A program made the translations under genes and the position numbers. Of a stretch of DNA of 8,447 nt, positions 1-6,800 are shown piece after piece (the first letter of the stretch is position 1; every line of letters begins with the position of its first letter). The notes beneath the pieces were generated by a model that was given only the letters and a program-made list of their open reading frames with translations, searched no databases and was not told the origin of the DNA. Origin of the DNA: Chitinophagaceae bacterium (GTDB taxonomy: Bacteria; Bacteroidota; Bacteroidia; Chitinophagales; Chitinophagaceae); assembly GCA_025455245.1 (NCBI GenBank), contig JALOMX010000069.1:1-8447 (forward strand). Direction: 5' to 3'.

Positions 1-237
1 CCCGGGTCGTATTATGTAACCCGCCAGGTGGTAAACAGTCCGAACGGGGTACGTAAAACCAAAAAGGCTTTGCTCAATGGTTTCAAATATCAAAAAGATC
101 AGAAAGGTACCTGCCTTATTGAAATTATCGGAAACTGCCCAAGTAACTGGAAAATGACACCTGTTGAAGCAAACCGGTTTATTGATGAAGTGATGGTGAA
201 GGCTTATCCGTTGGGAGATATAAAAGTACCGGGGTGA
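1..237 (+). CDS. 2-oxoacid:acceptor (ferredoxin) oxidoreductase, TPP-binding beta subunit, C-terminal part (KorB/VorB type)
   Basis: This is the 3' end of a gene that begins before the window; frame 1 is open from the first base to the TGA at 235-237, giving 78 residues. The enzyme oxidatively decarboxylates a 2-oxoacid to the acyl-CoA and passes electrons to ferredoxin or a similar acceptor in the cytoplasm; the beta subunit carries thiamine pyrophosphate. The visible piece matches the end of this family: a GSYYVTRQ segment, a lysine-rich helix, then EIIGNCPSNWKMTP (conserved C-x-S-x-W-K-x-TP pattern), and a short tail ending YPLGDIKVPG. The gamma-subunit gene follows 126 nt later, which supports the call. 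The substrate (2-oxoglutarate, branched-chain 2-oxoacid or other) cannot be decided from this end. The GTG at 28 is an internal Val, not a start. Confidence 0.88.
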   Translation, partial: PGSYYVTRQVVNSPNGVRKTKKALLNGFKYQKDQKGTCLIEIIGNCPSNWKMTPVEANRFIDEVMVKAYPLGDIKVPG

Positions 238-244
238 TTTTTTT

Positions 245-272
245 GTTTATGGTTTTTTGTTTAAGGTTTATG
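245..272 (+). repeat. four-unit heptamer tandem repeat, GTTTATG type
   Basis: Four head-to-tail 7-nt units are visible: GTTTATG (245-251), GTTTTTT (252-258), GTTTAAG (259-265) and GTTTATG (266-272). They lie in the gap between the beta- and gamma-subunit genes. The whole gap (238-363) has only four C residues in 126 nt on this strand. G/T-rich intergenic tracts with 7-nt phasing are, from memory, seen in Bacteroidota genomes; function unknown. Confidence 0.6.
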
Positions 273-319
273 GTAGCGGTTGAGAGAGTTGGGAAGTGTG
301 TTTTAAGAGGTGTTCCATG

Positions 320-347
320 TTTGGAATTTGGGATTTGAATATTGGTA
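320..347 (+). repeat. second heptamer-phased tract, TTTGGAA type
   Basis: Four consecutive 7-nt units read TTTGGAA (320-326), TTTGGGA (327-333), TTTGAAT (334-340) and ATTGGTA (341-347). The unit sequence differs from the 245-272 tract but has the same period and the same lack of C. It ends 16 nt before the gamma-subunit start, where a leader or promoter would be expected; no clear TAnnTTTG box is seen there. The last units are degenerate, so this is less certain than the first tract. Confidence 0.45.
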
Positions 348-363
348 TTTTTTATGAAATTCT

Positions 364-927
364 ATGTTTATGAAAACAGAAGAAATAATCGTTGCGGGTT
401 TTGGCGGACAAGGTGTTTTGTCCATGGGAATGACGCTTGCGTATGCTGCCATGCTTGAAGGGAAAGAGGTTTCATGGATGCCATCGTATGGTCCGGAAAT
501 GAGAGGGGGAACAGCCAATTGCATGGTCATCGTATCGGATAAAACCATCAGTTCCCCCATACTTTCACGATTTGATACGGCCATTATCCTCAACCAGCCT
601 TCCATGGATAAGTTTGCCCAAAGGGTTAAGCCGGGTGGGTTGCTGATTTACGAAAGCGGAAACATTTTACAGCCCTCTGCGAGAACAGATATTGAGAAGG
701 TTCCCATTGATGCCAACTCAGAAGCCTTTCTGATGAAAAACAGTAAGGTTATGAACATGATTATTCTGGGTGCTTATTTATCCTGTAAGCCTGTTGTTTC
801 AAAAACATCCGTAGTGAAGGCGCTTGAAAAGGTATTGCCGGAAAAATATCATCATTTATTAAAAATTAATGCAGAAGCGCTGGATAAGGGTGAATTGCTC
901 GTCAAAGATTTGGTTTACAATATTTAA
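364..927 (+). CDS. 2-oxoacid:acceptor oxidoreductase, gamma subunit (KorC/VorC type)
   Basis: This 187-residue cytoplasmic protein is the gamma subunit that works with the upstream beta subunit in CoA-dependent 2-oxoacid oxidation coupled to ferredoxin reduction. It starts with a Rossmann-like strand and a glycine motif, AGFGGQGV (residues 11-18), and has the diagnostic SYGPEMRGG segment (41-49) of the POR/KOR gamma domain. Its length is usual for a stand-alone gamma subunit (about 180-190). The start could be ATG 364 (MFMKTEE) or ATG 370 (MKTEE). Neither has a clear ribosome binding site, and the second gives the more usual spacing to the GFGGQG motif. It ends at TAA 925-927. The beta-then-gamma order is typical of Bacteroidota clusters, which often have the VorB-like alpha gene further upstream (outside this window). 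Substrate specificity is not visible. Confidence 0.92.
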   Translation: MFMKTEEIIVAGFGGQGVLSMGMTLAYAAMLEGKEVSWMPSYGPEMRGGTANCMVIVSDKTISSPILSRFDTAIILNQPSMDKFAQRVKPGGLLIYESGNILQPSARTDIEKVPIDANSEAFLMKNSKVMNMIILGAYLSCKPVVSKTSVVKALEKVLPEKYHHLLKINAEALDKGELLVKDLVYNI

Positions 928-954
928 AATTTGGTTTGGTGTGAGGGTGTTATC

Positions 955-982
955 GCCCCGGTTTGGGAAATCCTGCCGGGGC
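955..982. repeat. perfect 7-bp inverted repeat spanning the pdxH promoter
   Basis: GCCCCGG (955-961) and CCGGGGC (976-982) are exact reverse complements separated by 14 nt, with arm centres 21 bp apart (two helical turns). The -33 box TTTG (962-965) starts directly after the left arm, and the right arm ends 1 nt before the -7 box. It could be an operator for a dimeric regulator, or a hairpin ending the gamma-subunit transcript. Only a short, interrupted T run (TTAACTTT) follows, so a classic intrinsic terminator is not well supported. Confidence 0.5.
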
Positions 983-992
983 TTAACTTTGC
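962..992 (+). promoter_or_regulatory. Bacteroidota-type promoter of pdxH
   Basis: TTTG (962-965), an 18-nt spacer, then TAACTTTG followed by C (984-992) match the Bacteroidota primary sigma consensus TTTG / TAnnTTTG. Transcription would start a few bases after 991, leaving a short leader of roughly 10-13 nt before the pdxH ATG at 1010. This suggests that pdxH is transcribed separately from the oxidoreductase genes. Confidence 0.65.
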
Positions 993-1009
993 CCTGAACT
1001 GTTCAAAAT

Positions 1010-1657
1010 ATGACTACAGAACAAATAGCCTCTATTCGCAAAGAATATACACTTCATTCCCTTAATGAAGACGAAGTTTTACCAAATCCTATAGATCAAT
1101 TCAGGGTTTGGTGGAAAGATGCCGAGCAATCTCAAATACTGGAAATAAATGCCATGACCCTTGCCACTGTTTCACCGGATGGAATGGTGGATGCACGGAC
1201 CGTGTTGGTAAAAGGCTTTGATGATGCCGGCTTTATTTTTTTTACCAACTACAACAGTGTAAAAAGTGTGCAACTGGATGAACATCCCCAATGCTGCCTG
1301 TTGTTTTACTGGAAAGAACTGGAGCGTCAGGTGCGGATTAACGGGGTGGCAGAGCGCATATCATCTGCTGAAAGCATTGCCTATTTCAACAGCCGGCCCG
1401 ATGGGAGCAAAATCGGTGCCTGGGCCTCTCCGCAAAGCATGGTAGTGGCCGGTGCATCATGGCTTAAAGAAACCTTTGAATACTATGCCGAGCGATTTAA
1501 ACATGGGGAAATACCCAAGCCACCTCATTGGGGTGGTTACCGTGTAAGGCCTGTCCGTTTTGAATTCTGGCAGGGACGACCAAGCAGGATGCATGACAGG
1601 ATTCTATATACTCCTAAGGATGATAAAACCTGGAAAATTGAAAGACTGGCGCCTTAA
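1010..1657 (+). CDS. pdxH: pyridoxamine 5'-phosphate oxidase
   Basis: This FMN-dependent cytoplasmic enzyme oxidises pyridoxine 5'-phosphate or pyridoxamine 5'-phosphate to pyridoxal 5'-phosphate with O2, the last step of de novo PLP synthesis and a salvage step. The protein has 215 residues (E. coli PdxH has 218) and is collinear with it along its length. Visible family blocks are RTVLVKGFD and FFTNYNSVKS in the FMN-binding barrel, then LLFYWKELERQVRINGVAER, SRPDGSKIGAWAS, PPHWGGYRVRP, the active-site segment RMHDR (Arg193 and His195, equivalent to E. coli Arg197 and His199) and the terminal IERLAP. The gene is complete, from ATG 1010 to TAA 1655-1657. It has its own promoter just upstream. 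A relic of another gene lies downstream, so there is no living operon partner in the window. Confidence 0.97.
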   Translation: MTTEQIASIRKEYTLHSLNEDEVLPNPIDQFRVWWKDAEQSQILEINAMTLATVSPDGMVDARTVLVKGFDDAGFIFFTNYNSVKSVQLDEHPQCCLLFYWKELERQVRINGVAERISSAESIAYFNSRPDGSKIGAWASPQSMVVAGASWLKETFEYYAERFKHGEIPKPPHWGGYRVRPVRFEFWQGRPSRMHDRILYTPKDDKTWKIERLAP

Positions 1658-1755
1658 AGCATTTTATATACCCTGTTATTTGTACATTACTTCCTTGTTG
1701 TTTATCAATCAATTGTATTTGTGAAAAACGAAGGGATTTGCCTGGTAATCATTAA

Positions 1756-2032
1756 GTTTTTGCATGGAAAATGGGTTTGAAAGGTTCTTTACTGATTACC
1801 AATCCTGTACCTCTTGAAAAGGAAATTCCCCGGGCCCAAATGGCAGAGCATATTCTTCTGGCTTTAACAGCAGCCCGGCTACAGAACATTTTCTAAAAAG
1901 ACCTTACATTTTTTACTCACTTTCATTGAAGACCATACAAATGGTGATAGCCTTGAAACCAATATAGAACTTATAAAACACAATGCGAGGCTGGGGGCTC
2001 AAATGGCAATAGCTTATGCAGAACATACCTAG
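1756..2032 (+). pseudogene. psuG: decayed C-terminal third of pseudouridine-5'-phosphate glycosidase (psuG)
   Basis: PsuG splits pseudouridine 5'-phosphate to uracil and ribose 5-phosphate. Frame 1 gives AWKMGLKGSLLITNPVP (1762-1812), matching the PsuG KW-x-x-GL-x-GG-x-x-x-ANP-x-P block, and continues EIPRAQMAEHILLALTAA up to a TAA at 1894-1896. After KDLT (1897-1908) the frame is lost. From 1910 a second frame reads FLLTFIEDHTNGDSLETN, then NARLGAQMAIAYAE, to TAG 2030-2032, matching the PsuG C-terminus (TPFLL...ELT-G-SL-x-N...NNA...A). Adding back two bases (CC) after 1908 would join the parts as LTPFLLTF. Another stop (TAA 1753-1755) precedes the recognisable part. About 88 of roughly 305 residues remain; the N-terminal two thirds are absent. 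The remaining gap sequence, 1658-1755 and 2033-2078, shows nothing else I can support. Confidence 0.82.
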
Positions 2033-2078
2033 TCGTGAAAATTTGAATAAACCAAAATCTTTTCCCCGCAATAAACTC

Positions 2079-2087
2079 TACCTTTGC
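2079..2087 (+). promoter_or_regulatory. -7 promoter box of the ABC-F gene
   Basis: TACCTTTGC matches the Bacteroidota TAnnTTTG(C) box. It lies 36 nt before ATG 2123, so a start of transcription near 2093 would give a leader of about 30 nt. No good TTTG is seen at the usual distance; the nearest T-rich element, TTTT at 2060-2063, is slightly too close. The box overlaps TTG 2084, which argues against using that codon as the start of the gene. Confidence 0.55.
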
Positions 2088-2122
2088 GCCCTCTAAAAAT
2101 CGGCAAAAAAGGCGCAACAGCT

Positions 2123-3751
2123 ATGATCAGTGTAAAAAATGTAACCCTTGCATATGGTAAAAGGGTTTTGTTTGACGAAGTAACCCTGAATTTCACCAAA
2201 GGGAACTGCTATGGTGTGATAGGTGCCAATGGTGCAGGTAAATCCACGTTTTTAAAAATACTGAGCGGAGAAATTGAGCCCAATAAGGGAACGGTGGAAA
2301 TTTCGAAGGGAGAGCGTTTGGCGGTACTGAAGCAGAACCAGTTTGAATTTGATAATGAAACCGTATTAAATACCGTGCTGCGCGGCCACGATAAGATGTG
2401 GAAGCTGATGCATGAAAAAGATGCCATTTACGCCGACCCCAACGCAACGGAAGATGACTACATGCGTGCCGGGGAATTGGAAGCTGAATTTGGCGAAATG
2501 GGTGGTTATACTGCCGAAAGCGATGCTGCAACTTTACTGAGCAGTTTAGGGGTAAAAGAAGAATTACACCAAAGCCTGATGCAGGATATTCCATCGAATT
2601 TTAAGGTTCGGGTTCTTCTGGCGCAGGCCCTGTTTGGCAACCCCGATATCCTGTTGCTTGACGAACCGACAAACGGCCTTGATATTGAAACCATCAGTTG
2701 GCTTGAAGACTTTTTGGCCGATTATGAAAACATAGTGTTGGTGGTAAGCCACGACCGTCACTTCCTTGATGCAGTGTGTACGCATGTGGCCGATGTCGAC
2801 AGACAGAAGATCAAAATTTTTACCGGCAACTATACCTTCTGGTACGAGAGCAGTCAGTTGATGGCAAGGCAGATCAGCGACAAGAATAAGAAAGTTGAGG
2901 AAAAGCGTCAGGCGCTTCTCGATTTCATTGCACGCTTTAGTGCCAATGCCTCAAAAAGTAAACAAGCCACTGCGCGGAAAAAGGCGCTGGAAAAACTTAC
3001 TATCGAAGAAATTCAGCCCTCGAATCGTCGCTACCCCGGAATTATTTTCCAGCCTCTGCGCGAGGTGGGCAATCAAATTCTGAATGTGGAAGGCTTGAAA
3101 AAGATGGTTGACGGCCGCGTGCTGTTTGATAAGGTAAACTTCAGCATCCACAAAAACGATAAGATCGCTTTTTACAGCCGCGATCCCCTTGCAGTTACTT
3201 ATTTCTTCGAAATTATCAATGGTGAGGAAAAAGCTGATGATGGAAAATTTGAATGGGGAACGACTGTAACCAAGGCTTACCTGCCTGTAGAGAATGGTGA
3301 GTTTTTCCAGAAGCCTGTGCCTATGATGGAGTGGCTGCGCGATTTTGTTCCTCCGCATGTAACAGATGCCGATGAACCATTCCTGCGCGGTTTTTTGGGT
3401 AAAATGCTGTTTACCGGGGATGAGATTGAAAAGAAAGTAAATGTATTGAGCGGTGGCGAAAAGGTACGATGCATGATCAGCCGCATGATGCTGCAAAACC
3501 CCAACTGCATCATCCTCGATCAGCCGACCAACCACCTCGATCTTGAAAGCATTCAGGCTTTTAACGAACAATGTGTGGATTATAAGGGTATCGTGCTTTT
3601 AACAAGCCATGACCATACTTTTCTTGAAACTACCGCCAACCGTATCATTGAACTTACACCGAACGGCATCATCGATCGCCTTATGACTTTTGATGAATAC
3701 CTGCAGGATGAAAGGGTGCAGGCTATGCGCAGGGACTTGTATGGAGACTGA
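2123..3751 (+). CDS. ABC-F family ATPase, YbiT-like, with a degenerate second ATP site
   Basis: A 542-residue cytoplasmic protein with two ABC domains and no membrane segments. ABC-F proteins act on the ribosome, in translation or antibiotic protection. It aligns with E. coli YbiT (RVLLAQALF-x-NPDILLLDEPTN, SHDRHFL, RFSANASKS-x-QAT). NBD1 has Walker A GANGAGKST (34-42), Walker B with Glu (LLLDEPTN, Asp180-Glu181) and H-switch His210, but its signature position reads PSNFKVR (157-163) instead of LSGGE. The inter-domain linker (about 240-305) is charged and helical. NBD2 has a good signature, LSGGE (442-446), but its Walker A place reads SRDPLAVTY (352-360), with no Gly-rich loop and no Lys, and its Walker B is LDQPTNHLD with Gln467 in place of the catalytic Glu. 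I chose ATG 2123 because it gives the usual N-terminus MISVKNVTLAYG and lies after the promoter box. Resistance and housekeeping roles cannot be separated from sequence alone. Confidence 0.93.
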   Translation: MISVKNVTLAYGKRVLFDEVTLNFTKGNCYGVIGANGAGKSTFLKILSGEIEPNKGTVEISKGERLAVLKQNQFEFDNETVLNTVLRGHDKMWKLMHEKDAIYADPNATEDDYMRAGELEAEFGEMGGYTAESDAATLLSSLGVKEELHQSLMQDIPSNFKVRVLLAQALFGNPDILLLDEPTNGLDIETISWLEDFLADYENIVLVVSHDRHFLDAVCTHVADVDRQKIKIFTGNYTFWYESSQLMARQISDKNKKVEEKRQALLDFIARFSANASKSKQATARKKALEKLTIEEIQPSNRRYPGIIFQPLREVGNQILNVEGLKKMVDGRVLFDKVNFSIHKNDKIAFYSRDPLAVTYFFEIINGEEKADDGKFEWGTTVTKAYLPVENGEFFQKPVPMMEWLRDFVPPHVTDADEPFLRGFLGKMLFTGDEIEKKVNVLSGGEKVRCMISRMMLQNPNCIILDQPTNHLDLESIQAFNEQCVDYKGIVLLTSHDHTFLETTANRIIELTPNGIIDRLMTFDEYLQDERVQAMRRDLYGD

Positions 3752-3803
3752 TTTCCAAAAGCCAAATACTTTTACGCAATCTCCCCCTTAATTCCCCGTT
3801 TGT

Positions 3804-3811
3804 TATCTTGC
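3804..3811 (+). promoter_or_regulatory. possible -7 box before the large outer-membrane gene
   Basis: TATCTTGC resembles TAnnTTTGC with one T missing. It lies 27 nt before the proposed TTG start at 3839, in the 87-nt gap after the ABC-F gene. No matching TTTG is seen at the -33 distance. Offered because a promoter is expected here; weak on sequence alone. Confidence 0.35.
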
Positions 3812-3838
3812 AAACTCAACTAACTGCAGGATACTGAA

Positions 3839-6800
3839 TTGTTGCGGATATTGTTCATAGGGATAAGCCTTTTTATGGCTGCGGGAGTAATGGGGCAGGG
3901 GTTTTCCAATATCCGGCAGAAAAGGATTCCGGTTTCTCCCCAACCCGTAACGATTGATTCCTTGTCCATTGTGCCCGGTTCATTTTTTATAGCAGGGGTT
4001 GATGCTAAAGATTACTTTTTAAATGAAGTGAAGTCGGTTCTTGTGTGGAAGAACTATCCGCCTGCTGACAGTGTTCGGATAACTTACCGGGTTTTCCCAA
4101 CCAACTTTGAACAAAAAACCTATCGATACCGGTACGACAGCATTGCAGATTTTTTTAAGGCTGCTCCGGCAAAATCCATAACCGGGAAAACTGCTTCGGT
4201 TGATTCTGAAAAGTTCATCGACTTCGGCAATATGAGTTATACCGGCAGTTTTGGGCGAAGCCTCAGTTTTGGGAACACTCAGGATGCCGTGGTGAATTCT
4301 TTGTTTAACCTGCAAATCAACGGTATGCTGGGCGACAGCATTGAAGTTGCGGCTGCTATTACCGATAACAATATTCCCATCATGCCGGATGGTACCACGC
4401 AGCAACTGAATGAATTTGATCAGGTATGGCTACGTTTCCGGAAAAGGCCCTGGGAGCTAAATCTCGGAGATATTGATCTCAGGGAACAGCTTACTTATTT
4501 TATGGGTTATTACAAAAGGCAACAGGGTATTGCATTTAAAACGGAAACCCGCCCCGGTAAAAACATTGCCCATAAAATGACAGCAAGTGGTGCCATTGCC
4601 AAAGGAAAATTCTTTAGAAATGTTTTTAACGGAATTGAAGGGAATCAGGGGCCATACAGGCTGAGGGGTGCCAACAATGAACTGTTTTTTGTAGTGTTGC
4701 CCAACACGGAAAGGGTATTTGTAGATGGTGTGCAACAACAACGTGGAGAAGATCAGGATTATATCATCAATTATAACAGCGCCGAAATTACATTTACTCC
4801 GAGGCAACTTATTAATAAGGATAAAAGGATACAGGTGGAGTTTGAATATGCCGACAGAAATTATCTGAATTCGCTCATTTATTTTGGAAATGAAATAAAT
4901 GTTGGCAAGAAATGGGATATAAACATCGGATACTATGGCAATACCGATGCTTCAAATTCCCCTATCAATATTTCGCTTGATAATAATCAGAAGCAGTTTC
5001 TCAGTGAGATAGGCGACAGTATAAACAACGCCTATTACCCCGGTGCAGTCAGGGACTCCTTTGATGTTAATAAAATCTTATATGTATTACGTGATACCCT
5101 TGTAACCGGGGTCCTGTATAAGGCTTATGTGTACAGTACTACACCCGATGAAGAATTATATACACTCAGCTTTTCGGAAGTGGGTATCAATCGCGGAAAT
5201 TATATTCCTTCTTTTAATGCAGCCAATGGAAAGGTTTATCAGTGGGTGGCACCCCAAAATGGCGTGCCGCAGGGAAGCTACGAGCCGGTTACACTTTTGG
5301 TAACACCCAAGCGGGCGCAAATGGGTACTGCGTTGGTCAGGTACAGGGTTACAGATCAGCTTACCCTTCAGGCCGAAGCTGCCATCAGCCGTTGGGATAT
5401 AAACAGGTTCTCATCAAAGGATAAGGGTAATGATATTGGTAGCGGTATTAAGCTACGGGCAACGGATATACGAAACCTTCATGCCGGCAAAAAGAAACTG
5501 TCCCTTCAAAGCAATATTGGGTATGAGTATGTAGGAGAAAACTTCAGGCCGCTTGAAAGATTGCGCAACATCGAATTCCTGCGCGATTGGGGTTTGCCTT
5601 TTGATGCCCCGGCAGCAGGGGAAAAATTGCCAACGGCGGGTGTGAAAATTGATGATGGCGGAAAACAACAGGTTGCCTACAACTATACCGGTTATATCCG
5701 AACCGATGGTTATAAAGGTCATCGTCATCAGCTCGATCATTCATTCAACTGGCAGGGATGGCAATTAAAAGATGCCTTGCTTGCAACCTTGATCAATGCA
5801 TCTGATTTTAACGGCTATTTTTTAAGACCGAATATTTCAGTAAACAGGCGTTTTGAAAAACTTAGCAACTGGGAGGCCGGAATTTCATTTGGTCTCGAGC
5901 ATAATGAACTACGTCAAACCATGGCCGATACTTTATTGCCGATCAGTTTCAGCTTCCGCGACTGGAATGCATTTGTAAAAAGCGATGCGTCCAAACCAAA
6001 CCGCTGGAGTTTATCATGGTTTAACAGGGCCAATCAGTTTCCAACGGGGCAGGGATTTGTGCCGCTTGACGAACAGAATACCTACAGTCTTGGATGGGAA
6101 AGATTCAGCAGCAGCAAACATCAATGGAGGGTAGTGGCTACTTATCGTGATTTGAAGGTGAAAACAAAGGACCTGACCAATCAGCAATCAGATCAAAGCC
6201 TGATCGGAAGGGCAGAGTATCAGGTAAATGTGCTGAAGGGGGCACTTACCGGCAATCTCTTGTATGAATTGGGTGCCGGTCAGGAACAACGACGTGATTT
6301 CAGTTATGTGGAGGTACCCGCAGGCAGGGGAGAGTATACATGGAATGATTACAATGCCGATGGCATTCCGCAACTTAATGAGTTCGAAGTAGCGCCTTTT
6401 CCGGATCAGGCAAAGTACATCAGGATTTTTACGCCAACAAACGACTTTGTAAGGGCTTCATATAACACTTTTAATTACGTACTGAATTTTTCACCCCGGA
6501 TGTTGTGGCGTCAAAGCAAAGAGCCTTTCAAACAATTTATGAGCAGGTGGATGGCACAGTCAGCTTTACAAACCAACCGAAAAGGAGAAAGTACGGGAGA
6601 ATTCAACTTTAATCCGTTTGAAGGTAACATCACTGATACCAACCTTATTTCCCTGAATATAAATTTTTCCAATACCCTGTCATACAATCGTTTTAGTACC
6701 ACATGGGGTGCCGACCTGACTCAGGTGCGCAATATTTCACGCTTATTACTTACTTATGGCTTTGAAACCCGTGAGCTGAACGATTATATCCTTCGCTTGC

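Noticed and set aside
955..990. Classic intrinsic terminator after the gamma-subunit gene
   Set aside because: The stem is only 7 bp with a 14-nt loop, and the following T run is interrupted (TTAACTTT). The sequence fits a promoter with an inverted repeat better, so I kept termination only as an alternative.
2084..2122. N-terminal extension of the ABC-F protein from TTG 2084
   Set aside because: The codon overlaps the -7 promoter box, and the extension is basic sequence not expected in the family. ATG 2123 gives the normal beginning.
2951..3571. 206-codon open frame on the minus strand inside the ABC-F gene
   Set aside because: It lies fully antisense to a well-conserved coding region, and its translation shows no recognisable family or ordered motifs; a shadow of codon use.
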